This document shows, in pieces, positions 1 through 9,513 of a stretch of DNA of 36,080 bases; positions within the stretch are counted from its first letter, which is position 1; each line of letters starts with the position of its first letter. Position numbers and translations under genes: made by a program. The DNA is from Pseudomonas sp. LB-090624 (GTDB lineage Bacteria > Pseudomonadota > Gammaproteobacteria > Pseudomonadales > Pseudomonadaceae): assembly GCF_003205205.1 (NCBI RefSeq), contig NZ_QJRL01000038.1, positions 1 through 36,080 of the forward strand. Direction: 5' to 3'. The notes under the pieces were generated by a model. It saw only the letters and a list, made by a program, of their open reading frames with translations. It had not been told where the DNA came from and ran no database searches.

Positions 1-80
1 AGGAGCGATCGGTCTCCCCGGAAGTGCTTCTTGAACCTGACGAGAATAACCTCTCTGGCCAGGTCAGACACAACATACAA

Positions 81-137
81 GGAGCGAGCGCAGCTCGCGA
101 TGCGCCGCGCGGGCGGCGCTCGATCTCGCAGGCGCTG
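81..137 (+). repeat. 57-bp GC-rich palindromic repeat (REP-like)
   Basis: This stretch matches positions 35718-35774 at 56 of 57 bases in the same orientation. A diverged inverted copy with a short deletion lies at about 35541-35585. Two short dyads are visible inside it: GCGAGCGCAGCTCGC, and GCGCCGC paired with GCGGCGC around a 4-base loop. It sits just past the stop codon of the MATE gene. It is most simply a dispersed extragenic palindromic element and may also act as a transcript end. The 77 bases to its left hold nothing I can assign; they could include the end of a gene that lies outside the window. Confidence 0.85.
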
Positions 138-160
138 CAATGCCTAAGCCATGCCCCGCA

Positions 161-1498
161 TCACCGAATCCACTCACCCCTCTGCTGCAACCGCCACCCG
201 ACCCACCCCAGCGTCACCGCCCGCAACCCCATGAACCCAAGAAACGCCAACCACAACCCATGGTTGCCCAACCCGCTCATGGCCAGTGCCACCGGCAGCG
301 CGATCAACACCGAAAGCAGCATCGCATTACGCATTTCCCGCGCCCGGGTCGCGCCGATGAACAAGCCATCCAGCAAGTAACTCCACACCGCGATCAACGG
401 CAGCAACGCCAGGTAAGGCAAATACGGATAAGCCGCCGCCCGCACACTTTCGATGTCGGTCTGCAAGTCGATGAACAGGTGCCCACCCAGCAGGAACAGC
501 CCGGCAAACCCCACGCTGGTGATCAGTGACCAACCACAAGCGACCACCAGCGAGCGGCGCAAGGTGTCGCGGTCTTGGGCACCAATGGCATGGCCGCACA
601 AGGCCTCCACCGCATGTGCCAGCCCATCCAGCGCATAGGCCGTCAGCAGCAGGCCATTGAGCAACAGGGCGTTGGCCGCCACGGTCGCTTCGCCCAGGCG
701 TGCGCCTTGCACCGTAATCAGCAAGAACACCAGCTGCAGCGCCAGGCTGCGCAGGAAAATATCGCGGTTGACTGACAGCAACGGTCGCCAAGCCTGCCAA
801 CGCTTGAGGACCGGCCACACGATCTGCCCAGGGTAAGCGCGCAGGGCCGGCCGGGTCAGGGCCAGCCCGAGCAAGGCGGCACTCCATTCGGCGATTACCG
901 ACGCCCGAGCCGACCCGAGCACGCCCCAGTCCAGGCCGAGGACAAACCACAGGTTCAAGATGATGTTCAGCAGGTTAGTGGTCAGAAGAATCGCCAGCGG
1001 TGCCCTGGCGTTTTGTGTGCCGAGGAACCACCCGACCAGCGCGTAGCTGGCCAATGCTGCAGGCAGGCCTAGCAGGCGGGTATGGAAGAAGTCCTCGGTG
1101 GATTGCTGCAGCGCGGCACTTGGCTGCATCGTGTGCAGCGCCAGTTGGCTGAAAGGAATCGCCAGCAGGCCGATCAGCAAGGCAAAGCCGACTGCCAGCA
1201 GCAGCCCCTGCACCAGCACCTGGCGCAACGCCGCACCGTCCCCACGGCCAGCGGCCTGGGCTGCGAAGCCGGTGGAGCCCATGCGCAGGAAGCCCATCAG
1301 GCCGACCATGAAAGTGAATAGCGTCGCGCCCACCGCCACGGCACCCAACTGGTGGGCGTGGGGGAGGTGGCCGATGACCGTGCTGTCGACCAGCGCTACC
1401 AGCGGCACAGAGATGTTGGACAGGATCATCGGCGCGGCCAGCGCCCAGACTTTGTGGTGGGTGGGGCGGTGGCGCCAGTCGGTGGTCAAAGCGGTCAT
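161..1498 (-). CDS. MATE family efflux transporter (DinF-like)
   Basis: This 445-residue protein is an integral inner-membrane carrier of the multidrug and toxic compound extrusion family, which exports cationic or other small molecules using a proton or sodium gradient. The sequence shows about twelve hydrophobic segments in two similar halves. The N-terminus (WALAAPMILSNISVPLVALVDSTVIGHL) has the family's typical first-helix pattern. The length matches the family norm of about 440-460. The ATG at 1498 is preceded by AAGGA six bases upstream. The gene is divergent from yfhM across a 150-bp gap. The DinF-type subgroup is favoured over NorM from the general look of the N-terminus; the substrate cannot be read from the sequence. 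Confidence 0.92.
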   Translation of the reverse strand: MTALTTDWRHRPTHHKVWALAAPMILSNISVPLVALVDSTVIGHLPHAHQLGAVAVGATLFTFMVGLMGFLRMGSTGFAAQAAGRGDGAALRQVLVQGLLLAVGFALLIGLLAIPFSQLALHTMQPSAALQQSTEDFFHTRLLGLPAALASYALVGWFLGTQNARAPLAILLTTNLLNIILNLWFVLGLDWGVLGSARASVIAEWSAALLGLALTRPALRAYPGQIVWPVLKRWQAWRPLLSVNRDIFLRSLALQLVFLLITVQGARLGEATVAANALLLNGLLLTAYALDGLAHAVEALCGHAIGAQDRDTLRRSLVVACGWSLITSVGFAGLFLLGGHLFIDLQTDIESVRAAAYPYLPYLALLPLIAVWSYLLDGLFIGATRAREMRNAMLLSVLIALPVALAMSGLGNHGLWLAFLGFMGLRAVTLGWVGWRLQQRGEWIR

Positions 1499-1648
1499 TG
1501 GGCGTCCTTGGGATCTGGGGCTGCGCAGCGCCCCCAGCTTTTCTCAATGGCCACAGTGTAACGGCCAGGCAACCAAATCGCGCGAACATGCGCTTAGCCA
1601 GCTATAGTTGCTGCCCTCAAGTACCCGCTGCCAAAGAGTTCCTACTCC

Positions 1649-4600
1649 ATGTTCAACAAAGGATTGTTGCTGGCCTGCGCGCTGGCTTTGCTCAGTGCCT
1701 GTGACTCTTCGACGCCGGACAAACCGGCGCCTGCCGAGAAGCCTGCGGCCACTGTGCCGGCCGAGACCCCGGCTGCCAAACGCGAAGACCCGGCGGTGCT
1801 CGCCAAGCGCTACGAAGGTCGCGAGCTCACAGTGCTGGATGTATCCGAAGTGCAACTGGACGGCGCCGCAACGCTGTCGATCAGTTTCTCCGCACCGCTG
1901 GATGCCAAGCAGGACTTGGCCAGCAAGGTCCACGTGGTCGATACGGTCAAAGGCAAGCTGGACGGCGCCTGGGAACTCTCCGATAACCAGATGGAGCTGC
2001 GCCTGCGCCACCTGGAGCCACAGCGCAAGTTGGTGCTGACCGTCGACAAGGGCCTGCTCGCGGTCAACGGCAAGCAACTGGATAGCGAATCGGTCACCCG
2101 CCTGGAAACCCGCGACATGCAGCCGACCATCGGCTTTGCCAGCCGCGGCTCGCTGCTGCCCACGCGCCTGGCCGAAGGCCTGCCGGTGATCGCCCTGAAT
2201 GTCGACAAAGTCGATGTCGAATTCTTCCGGGTCAAGCCGGACATGCTCTCGAGCTTCCTGGCCAGCTGGGGACGTAACAGCAGCCTGTACTACTACCAGT
2301 CCAAGGAAACCCTGGACATGGCCGAGCTGGTCTATAGCGGCCGCTTTGACCTCAACCCGGCGCGCAACACCCGCGAGACCGTGCTGCTGCCGATCGCTGG
2401 CATCAAGCCGCTGCAGGAGCCTGGCGTGTACTTGGCTGTGATGCGTGCCTCGGGCACCTATGACTACTCGCAGCCGGCAACCCTGTTCACCCTCAGCGAC
2501 ATTGGTGTTTCCGCGCACCGCTACCGCGACCGGCTCGACGTATTCGCCCAGGCGCTGGAAGGCGGCAAGGCCATGAACGGCGTCAACCTGGAAATCCATG
2601 ACGACAAAGGCAAGCTGCTGGCCCAGGCCACTACCGATGGCAAGGGCCACGCCCAACTGCCGATCACGCCCAAGGCCGACACCCTGATCGCCACCCAGGG
2701 CGTGCACACCACCCTGCTGCGCCTGAACACCGCGGCACTGGACCTGGCCGAATTCGACATCACCGGGCCCCAGGCCAACCCGCTTCAGTTCTTCATCTTT
2801 GGCCCGCGCGACCTGTATCGCCCGGGTGAGACAGTGCTGCTCAACGGCCTGCTGCGCGACCAGGACGGCAAGCCGGTCAAGGCCCAGCCAGTGAACGTGG
2901 AAGTGCGCCGCCCAGATGAGCAGGTCAGCCGCAAGTTCGTCTGGGAAGCCGACGCCAATGGCCTGTTCCAATACCAGTTGCAGTTGGCCACAGAAGCCCC
3001 GACGGGGCGCTGGCAGCTCTTGCTCGACCTTGGCGGCGGGCGCAAGCAGGTCTATGAGTTCCTCGTCGAAGACTTCTTTCCAGAGCGCCTGGCGCTGGAA
3101 CTCAAGGGCAGTAGCAAGCCCCTGTCGCCGGATGAGAATGCCCGTATCCAAGTCAATGGCCGTTACTTGTACGGTGCCCCGGCTGCGGGCAACCGCCTGA
3201 GTGGCCAGGCTTATGTGCGCCCGCTGCGTGAGGCCGTAGCGGCGTTGCCGGGCTACCAGTTTGGCTCGGTTACCGAAACCGAACTGAACCAGGACCTGGA
3301 ACTGGACGAAGTCACCCTCGACCAGGCCGGCAAGGCAGTGGTCGATATCGAAAGCCGTTGGGCCGAGGCCCGTTCGCCGTTGCAACTGACCGTGCAGGCC
3401 AGCTTGCAGGAGTCTGGCGGCCGGCCGATCACCCGCCGGCTGGAGCAGCCGATCTGGCCCGCCGAGCGCCTGCCTGGCCTGCGTGGCCTGTTCGATGGCG
3501 AGGAAACCGACAGTGACGGGCCGGTGGAATTCGAGTTCCTGGTGGCCGACCGTGACGGCAACAAGCTGGCGGCCAACGACCTCAAGGTACGGCTGGTGCG
3601 CGAGCGCCGTGACTACTACTGGAACTACTCGCAGAGCGATGGCTGGAGCTACGCCTACAACGAGAAGTTCCTGACCCAAAGCGAGGAAACCGTCAGCGTC
3701 AAGGCCGGGTCCACTGCCAAGCTGAGCTTCCAGGTCGAGTGGGGCCCTTACCGCGTCGAGGTGGAAGACCCGCAGACCGGCCTGGTGTCCAGCCAGCGCT
3801 TCTGGGCCGGCTACCGCGCCCAGGACAATGCCGAAGGTGGTGCGGTGCGCCCGGACCAGGTCAAGCTGGCGCTGGACAAGCCATCCTACGCCGACGGCGC
3901 CACGGCCAAGGTGACCGTCACCCCGCCGGCCGCTGGCAGCGGCTACCTGATGATCGAGTCCAGCGAAGGCCCGCTGTGGTGGCAGGAGATCGACGTGCCT
4001 GCCGAGGGCAAGACCTTCGATGTGCAGCTGGACAACGCCTGGGCTCGCCACGACCTGTACATCAGCGCACTGGTGATCCGCCCCGGTGAACGCAAGGCCA
4101 ATGCCACGCCCAAGCGGTCGGTAGGGGTACTGCACCTGCCGCTGGATCGCAGCGACCGCAAGCTGGCCGTGAGCCTGCAAGCACCCGATAAAATGCGCCC
4201 CAAACAGCCTTTGACCGTGAAGGTGAAAGCCGCCAATGCCGATGGCAGCGTGCCCAAGCAGGTGCATGTGCTGTTGTCGGCGGTGGACGTGGGCATCCTC
4301 AACATCACCGATTTCAAGACCCCCGATCCATTCGCCAGCCTGTTCGGGCGCAAGGCTTACGGTGCTGACCAGCTGGACATCTACGGCCAGCTGATCGAAG
4401 CAGGGCAGGGCCGCCTGGCCAGCCTGGCGTTCGGCGGTGACGCAGCAATGGCCAAGGGGGGCAAACGGCCCAACACCACGGTGACCATCGTCGCCCAGCA
4501 GAGCTTGCCGGTGACCCTGGATGACAAGGGCGAAGGCCAGGCCACGGTCGACATCCCTGACTTCAACGGCGAGCTGCGGTTGATGGCCCAGGCCTGGACC

Positions 4601-6550
4601 GAGGAGCACTTCGGCATGGCCGAAGGCAAGACGGTGGTCGCCGCGCCGCTGATTGCCGAGCTGGCGGCGCCGCGCTTCCTGGCCGGTGGCGACCGCACCA
4701 GCCTGGCACTGGACCTGGCCAACCTGTCGGGCCGCGCCCAGCAACTGAACGTTGAAGTCACCACCGAAGGGCAATTGAGCCTGGCTGCCAGCGCCGTGCA
4801 GAACGTTGCCCTGGCTGAAGGCCAGCGCTCGACGCTGATGATTCCGGTGCAGGCCCAGGGGGGACTGGGGCAGGGCAAGGTGCACGTGCGTGTGAGCGGC
4901 CTGGTGTTGCCCAACGAGCCAACCACTGCATTCGAACGCGAGTGGACGCTGGGCGTGCGCCCGGCCTACCCGGCCATGCTCAAGCACTACCGCGTGGCCT
5001 TGAATGACCAGCCATGGACATTGCCTGAGGCAGACCTGGCAGCCTTCGAACCTGCTGGCCTGGAAGCCAGCCTGGCGTTGTCGAGCCGGCCACCGTTGAA
5101 CCTGGCCGAGCAGATCCGTGCGTTGGAGGCTTACCCTTACGGTTGCCTGGAGCAAACCACCAGTGGCCTTTATCCGTCGTTGTATGCCGATGCCGACAGC
5201 CTCAAGCGCCTGGGCATCAAAGGCGAGCCGGCGGATGTGCGCAAGCGCAAGATCGAAATGGGTATCGAGCACCTGCTGGGCATGCAACGCTACAACGGCA
5301 GCTTTGGCCTGTGGAGTTCGGACAGTGAAGAAGAGTTCTGGCTGACCGCCTACGTCACCGACTTCCTCTTGCGTGCCCGTGACCAGGGTTATGGGGTGCC
5401 GGCCGACGCTTTGAAGAGTGCCAGCGAGCGCCTGCTGCGCTACCTGCAGGAGCGCAACCTGATCGAAGTCGACTACAGCGACAATGCCGATCACACCCGC
5501 TTTGCCGTGCAAGCCTATGCGGCGTTGGTACTGTCGCGCAGCCAGCAGGCGCCGCTTGGGGCCTTGCGTGGTCTGTTCGACCGCCGCGCCGATGCCCGCT
5601 CCGGCCTGCCATTGGTGCAACTGGCGGTGGCGCTGGACAAGATGGGCGACAAACCGCGTGCCGAGCAAGCCTTGCAGGCGGGCCTGGGTATCAGCCGTGG
5701 CAAAGGCTGGATGGCTGACTATGGCAGTGCCCTGCGTGACCAGGCGCTGATCCTGGCGCTGCTGCAGGAAAGCAACCTGGCAAGCAGCCAGATCGACCAG
5801 CGCTTGTTCGCCTTGTCGGATGAGCTGGCGGCCAATCGCTGGCTGTCGACCCAGGAGCGTAACGCCCTGTTCCTCGCCGGCCGTGGCCTGCTGGGCAAGC
5901 CAGAAGGCAAGTGGCAGGCGCGCCTGGACAGTGCTGGCGAAGTGCGCGAGCTCAACAATGCCGAGGCGGGCATGAAGCTTGAGGGCCCGTTGCTGGCTTC
6001 ACCGCTGAGCGTCCAGAACCAAGGCAGCGAGACGCTCTATCAGCAGCTGACCTTGTCCGGTTACCCGCGCCAGGCACCTGCGGCAGCCGGCAATGGCATG
6101 CAGATTCGTCGCGAATACCTGGGCATGAATGGCCAGCCGCTGGACCTGCACAACCTGCGCAGTGGCGACCTGGTGCTGGTACACCTTGCCCTCAAGGCCG
6201 ATGACCATGTGCCGGATGCGTTGGTGGTGGACTTGCTGCCGGCCGGCCTGGAGCTGGAAAACCAGAACCTGGCGCAGAGTGCAGCCAGCCTGAGCAACGC
6301 CAGCAGTGCGGTGAAGGAGTGGCGCGAGTCGATGCAGAATGCCAGCGTGGTGCATCAGGAATACCGTGATGACCGCTACGTCGCTGCGCTCAAGCTCGAC
6401 GGCTACGGCACTACCCATCTGCTGTACCTCGCGCGGGCGGTGACTCCGGGCACCTACCGCGTGCCGCCGCCGCAGGTCGAGTCGATGTACCGGCCGAACC
6501 TGCAGGCCGTGGGGGATGGGCAAGGGGAGATGACCGTAAAGGCCCGCTAG
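1649..6550 (+). CDS. yfhM: bacterial alpha-2-macroglobulin lipoprotein (YfhM/ECAM type)
   Basis: This 1633-residue protein is a lipoprotein of the bacterial alpha-2-macroglobulin family, thought to trap invading proteases in the periplasm. The N-terminus carries a lipoprotein signal ending in LSAC, so Cys19 is the likely lipidated residue. It is followed by a Pro/Ala-rich linker and a long run of macroglobulin-like beta domains. The thioester motif CLEQ lies at Cys1166-Gln1169 in the context YPYGCLEQTTSGLYPS, so this is a thioester-bearing copy. The alpha-helical thioester domain and a C-terminal receptor-like domain follow. In many bacteria this gene is paired with pbpC, and pbpC lies about 500 bp downstream here, which supports a role in defending the envelope when peptidoglycan is breached. 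The ATG at 1649 has only a weak purine-rich site. Confidence 0.96.
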   Translation: MFNKGLLLACALALLSACDSSTPDKPAPAEKPAATVPAETPAAKREDPAVLAKRYEGRELTVLDVSEVQLDGAATLSISFSAPLDAKQDLASKVHVVDTVKGKLDGAWELSDNQMELRLRHLEPQRKLVLTVDKGLLAVNGKQLDSESVTRLETRDMQPTIGFASRGSLLPTRLAEGLPVIALNVDKVDVEFFRVKPDMLSSFLASWGRNSSLYYYQSKETLDMAELVYSGRFDLNPARNTRETVLLPIAGIKPLQEPGVYLAVMRASGTYDYSQPATLFTLSDIGVSAHRYRDRLDVFAQALEGGKAMNGVNLEIHDDKGKLLAQATTDGKGHAQLPITPKADTLIATQGVHTTLLRLNTAALDLAEFDITGPQANPLQFFIFGPRDLYRPGETVLLNGLLRDQDGKPVKAQPVNVEVRRPDEQVSRKFVWEADANGLFQYQLQLATEAPTGRWQLLLDLGGGRKQVYEFLVEDFFPERLALELKGSSKPLSPDENARIQVNGRYLYGAPAAGNRLSGQAYVRPLREAVAALPGYQFGSVTETELNQDLELDEVTLDQAGKAVVDIESRWAEARSPLQLTVQASLQESGGRPITRRLEQPIWPAERLPGLRGLFDGEETDSDGPVEFEFLVADRDGNKLAANDLKVRLVRERRDYYWNYSQSDGWSYAYNEKFLTQSEETVSVKAGSTAKLSFQVEWGPYRVEVEDPQTGLVSSQRFWAGYRAQDNAEGGAVRPDQVKLALDKPSYADGATAKVTVTPPAAGSGYLMIESSEGPLWWQEIDVPAEGKTFDVQLDNAWARHDLYISALVIRPGERKANATPKRSVGVLHLPLDRSDRKLAVSLQAPDKMRPKQPLTVKVKAANADGSVPKQVHVLLSAVDVGILNITDFKTPDPFASLFGRKAYGADQLDIYGQLIEAGQGRLASLAFGGDAAMAKGGKRPNTTVTIVAQQSLPVTLDDKGEGQATVDIPDFNGELRLMAQAWTEEHFGMAEGKTVVAAPLIAELAAPRFLAGGDRTSLALDLANLSGRAQQLNVEVTTEGQLSLAASAVQNVALAEGQRSTLMIPVQAQGGLGQGKVHVRVSGLVLPNEPTTAFEREWTLGVRPAYPAMLKHYRVALNDQPWTLPEADLAAFEPAGLEASLALSSRPPLNLAEQIRALEAYPYGCLEQTTSGLYPSLYADADSLKRLGIKGEPADVRKRKIEMGIEHLLGMQRYNGSFGLWSSDSEEEFWLTAYVTDFLLRARDQGYGVPADALKSASERLLRYLQERNLIEVDYSDNADHTRFAVQAYAALVLSRSQQAPLGALRGLFDRRADARSGLPLVQLAVALDKMGDKPRAEQALQAGLGISRGKGWMADYGSALRDQALILALLQESNLASSQIDQRLFALSDELAANRWLSTQERNALFLAGRGLLGKPEGKWQARLDSAGEVRELNNAEAGMKLEGPLLASPLSVQNQGSETLYQQLTLSGYPRQAPAAAGNGMQIRREYLGMNGQPLDLHNLRSGDLVLVHLALKADDHVPDALVVDLLPAGLELENQNLAQSAASLSNASSAVKEWRESMQNASVVHQEYRDDRYVAALKLDGYGTTHLLYLARAVTPGTYRVPPPQVESMYRPNLQAVGDGQGEMTVKAR

Positions 6551-6571
6551 CGGCCCGCTCTATGCGGACAA

Positions 6572-6682
6572 TGTGGGATTGCGTAGCGACAGGGCGGCAC
6601 AGCAGCCCCAGGGTTTCAGCTTCGCCGCTTGAATCGTCGGGGCCGCTGTGCGGCCCTATCGCGACGCAAGGCCGCTCCCACA
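6572..6682. repeat. imperfect inverted repeat between convergent genes (REP/BIME-like)
   Basis: The left arm begins TGTGGGA-TTGCGTAGCGACAGGGC at 6572. The right arm, read on the other strand from 6682, begins TGTGGGA-GCGGCC-TTGCGTCGCGATAGGGC. The two arms match closely except for a 6-base GCGGCC missing on the left, and both reach a GCACAGC-GGCCCC core. It lies between the convergent ends of yfhM and the small membrane-protein gene, so it may terminate transcripts from both sides. A degenerate single arm recurs at 29750-29787. Confidence 0.8.
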
Positions 6683-6695
6683 ATGACCGCGCAGA

Positions 6696-6989
6696 TCAGT
6701 GGATCACCCAGCTCATCACCCACAGCCCCAGCACCAGCCAGATGATGCCGAGGATGATCGAGGCGCGCATGAATGCGCGGATTGCCGAGTACAGCAGCAT
6801 CAGGCCGATGATCAGGGCCAGGATGCTGAGCAGCGAGGTGTCCATACCCAAAGTGCGTGCCAGGCCGTCGATAAAATTGCCGCCGGCATTGGCCAGCAGG
6901 TTGAACAGCCCGCTCAATGCGTCGACGATAAAGCGGATCAACGCGCCCAGTGCCTGGCCCAGCCACTCGAAAAAACCTTCTACATGCAT
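6696..6989 (-). CDS. small hydrophobic membrane protein, unknown function
   Basis: I do not recognise a named family for this 97-residue protein. The chosen start is the ATG at 6989, which has AGGAAG seven bases upstream; the open frame extends 14 codons further without a comparable site. An amphipathic N-terminal part (residues about 5-35, rich in F, L, I and G) precedes two strongly hydrophobic segments (about residues 53-70 and 77-94, LLSILALIIGLMLLY and IILGIIWLVLGLWVM). It is therefore probably an inner-membrane protein with two helices and a short polar connector. It is divergent from pbpC and convergent with yfhM, inserted between two genes that are often adjacent in other bacteria. 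Coding is likely because of the clear ribosome site and coherent topology. Confidence 0.75.
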   Translation of the reverse strand: MHVEGFFEWLGQALGALIRFIVDALSGLFNLLANAGGNFIDGLARTLGMDTSLLSILALIIGLMLLYSAIRAFMRASIILGIIWLVLGLWVMSWVIH

Positions 6990-7066
6990 AATTGCTTCCT
7001 GATGTACGAATCGGCGAGGTTGCCGTCCCAAAGCCTTTGGCCATTACCTGGTCAGGTCGGTTCCCG

Positions 7067-9421
7067 ATGCCAAGCTTAGCGCGGCCACGCAGCCGTGGGG
7101 GCAGGTTGTTGCGCGCCACGGTGATCGGCGTGCTGGTACTGTGCGGGTTGTTATGGCTGGCGGACCGTATCTGGCCGCTGCCCATGCCGGGCGATGACCT
7201 GGCCCGGGTCGTGCTGGCCGAGGACGGCACGCCGTTGTGGCGTTTTGCCGATGCCGAGGGCGTGTGGCGTTACCCGGTCAGCCCCGATGAGGTTTCACCC
7301 CTGTACCTGCAGGCGTTGCTGACTTATGAAGACCGCTGGTTCTACAGTCACCCCGGGGTCAACCCGCTGGCCCTGGCGCGTGCTGCCTGGCTGAACGTGC
7401 GGGGTGGGCGTGTGGTGTCGGGTGGTAGCACGCTGTCGATGCAGGTAGCCCGTCTGCTCGATCCACATGACCGCACCCTAGCCGGCAAATTGCGCCAGTT
7501 GTGGCGCACGGCGCAGCTGGAATGGCATTTGTCCAAGCGCGAGATCCTACAAATCTACCTGGACCGCGCACCTTTCGGCGGCACGCTTCAGGGCGTGGCG
7601 GCAGCCAGCTGGGCGTACCTGGGCAAGTCTCCCCTGCACCTGACACCTGCCGAAGCGGCCCTGCTGGCCGTGCTGCCTCAGGCACCCAGCCGGCTGCGCC
7701 CGGACCGCCACCCCGAGCGTGCCCAGCGTGCCCGGGACAAGGTGCTGCAGCGCCTGGCTGAATACCAGGTATGGCCGGCCCAGCAAATTCGCGAGGCGGC
7801 CGAGGAGCCGCTGGTATTGGCGCCACGCCAGGAACCGGCCCTGGCGCCATTGTTGGCCCGGCGCCTGAACAGCGCTGACAGCCCGCCGCTGATCCGTACC
7901 ACGCTTGACGCTGCGCTTCAGCGGCGCCTCGAAGACTTGCTGCTGGGCTGGCGCGCACGGCTGCCGGAGCGTACCTCGGCCGCCATTCTGGTGGTCGAAG
8001 CGCAGAGCATGGCGGTGCGGGCGTACCTGGGCTCGATCGATTTGTCTGATGAGCGCCGCTTTGGCCATGTCGACATGGTGCGCTCGTTACGTTCGCCCGG
8101 CTCCACCCTCAAGCCGTTTCTTTACGGCATGGCGCTGGACGATGGTCTGATCCATTCCGAATCGCTGTTGCAGGATGTTCCACGACGCTATGGCGACTAT
8201 CGCCCTGGCAACTTCTCCATGGGTTTCAGCGGGCCGGTGTCGGCCAGTTCGGCGCTGGCCCTGTCGCTCAACTTGCCGGCGGTGCAGCTGCTGGAGGCCT
8301 ATGGCCCGAAACGCTTTGCTGCGCAGCTGCGCATGGCGGGTATGCCGCTGATACTGCCGCCCTTGGCCGAGCCCAACCTGTCGCTGATCCTCGGCGGAGC
8401 CGGCAGCCGTCTGGAAGACCTGGTCGGCGGCTACGCGGCACTGGCACGGAGCGGCAGCAGCGCACAGGTGCGCTTGCAGCCGCAGGATCCGCTGATTGAG
8501 CGGCGCCTGTTGTCGCCAGGTGCGGCGTGGATCATCCGCCGCATCCTCAGTGGCCAGGCGCGCCCCGACCGCGACCCGCATGCCGAGCTGGTGCAGCGCC
8601 CGCAATTGGCCTGGAAGACCGGTACCAGCTATGGCTTTCGGGACGCCTGGTCGATTGGCGTAGGCCCTCGCTATCTGATCGGCGTATGGATTGGCCGCCC
8701 CGACGGCACCCCGGTGCCCGGGCAGTTCGGCCTGGCCTCGGCTGCGCCACTGATGCTGCAAGTACACGACCTGTTGAGCAACCGCGACAGCCAGCGTGGT
8801 ATCAGCGTGCCGGTGGAGCGGGTGCCGGCGAACGTCGGCGTGGCGGCGGTCTGTTGGCCGTTGGGCCAGCCAATGAACAAGCAGGACCCAAATTGTCGGC
8901 GCCAGCGCTTTGCCTGGACCCTGGACGGTACCACGCCGCCAACCTTGCAGGCTGCCGACCAGCCATTGGGCCTGGGGCTGCGCGAACGTGTATGGATCAA
9001 CGACCGGGGGCTGCGCGTGGATGGCAGCTGCCCGGGTGCCAAGGAGCGCGAGATAGCCCTGTGGCCCGCACCGCTGGAGCCTTGGCTGCCCCGCGTCGAG
9101 CGGCGCGTCGCGCGCCTGCCGGCCATTGACCCGGCCTGCCCGCCGCAGGTACTGGCCAGCGCGCCACCGCTGTCGATCGTCGGCGTGCGCCCAGGCGACA
9201 ATTTGCGTCGCCCGGCCACCAGCAGCGAGCCTCTGCAATTGCATGTGTCGGCCTTGGGCGGCGGCGGCCGACGCTGGTGGTTCCTCAATGGGCAGCCGCT
9301 GGGCGAAACCCAAGGGCAGGACAGCCTGCTATTGCGGTTGCCGCAGGTCGGCCAGGCCGAGCTCAGCGCGCTGGACGAAAGCGGTGAGACGGCGCGGGTT
9401 GCGTTCCAGGTCAGCGAGTAG
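7067..9421 (+). CDS. pbpC: penicillin-binding protein 1C (peptidoglycan glycosyltransferase/transpeptidase)
   Basis: This is a bifunctional class A penicillin-binding protein that polymerises glycan strands and, by homology, cross-links peptides at the inner membrane. Starting at ATG 7067 it has 784 residues, with a single N-terminal membrane anchor at about residues 15-32. The glycosyltransferase 51 signature is clear: EDRWFYSHPGV with catalytic Glu88, then GGSTLSMQVARLL, then a basic stretch ending QIYLDRAPFGG. The transpeptidase motifs are STLK (Ser346-Lys349), SLN in ALSLNLPAVQ, and KTGTSYGFRDAW from Lys517. The C-terminal part, about the last 100 residues, fits the PBP1C-specific C-terminal domain. 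The open frame extends 25 codons upstream to 6992, but 7067 places the start just before the membrane anchor and leaves a 77-bp divergent promoter region. yfhM lies upstream, its usual partner. Confidence 0.95.
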   Translation: MPSLARPRSRGGRLLRATVIGVLVLCGLLWLADRIWPLPMPGDDLARVVLAEDGTPLWRFADAEGVWRYPVSPDEVSPLYLQALLTYEDRWFYSHPGVNPLALARAAWLNVRGGRVVSGGSTLSMQVARLLDPHDRTLAGKLRQLWRTAQLEWHLSKREILQIYLDRAPFGGTLQGVAAASWAYLGKSPLHLTPAEAALLAVLPQAPSRLRPDRHPERAQRARDKVLQRLAEYQVWPAQQIREAAEEPLVLAPRQEPALAPLLARRLNSADSPPLIRTTLDAALQRRLEDLLLGWRARLPERTSAAILVVEAQSMAVRAYLGSIDLSDERRFGHVDMVRSLRSPGSTLKPFLYGMALDDGLIHSESLLQDVPRRYGDYRPGNFSMGFSGPVSASSALALSLNLPAVQLLEAYGPKRFAAQLRMAGMPLILPPLAEPNLSLILGGAGSRLEDLVGGYAALARSGSSAQVRLQPQDPLIERRLLSPGAAWIIRRILSGQARPDRDPHAELVQRPQLAWKTGTSYGFRDAWSIGVGPRYLIGVWIGRPDGTPVPGQFGLASAAPLMLQVHDLLSNRDSQRGISVPVERVPANVGVAAVCWPLGQPMNKQDPNCRRQRFAWTLDGTTPPTLQAADQPLGLGLRERVWINDRGLRVDGSCPGAKEREIALWPAPLEPWLPRVERRVARLPAIDPACPPQVLASAPPLSIVGVRPGDNLRRPATSSEPLQLHVSALGGGGRRWWFLNGQPLGETQGQDSLLLRLPQVGQAELSALDESGETARVAFQVSE

Positions 9422-9513
9422 GCGTTAGACGGCGGCCCGGCCAGCACCTACGCTTGCAAGGGACGGGTGTGGCCGGCTGTTGCCCCGCAACCCATGGGAA
9501 CATGGAGCGCCCT

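Noticed and set aside
1544..5668. A stop-free 1374-codon frame antisense to yfhM
   Set aside because: High GC at third codon positions of the real gene suppresses stops on the opposite strand. The translated text has low complexity, no recognisable domain and no ribosome site, whereas the plus-strand product has a lipobox and a thioester motif.
8087..9313. A 408-codon minus-strand frame within pbpC
   Set aside because: Antisense shadow; the pbpC frame has all expected catalytic motifs through this region.
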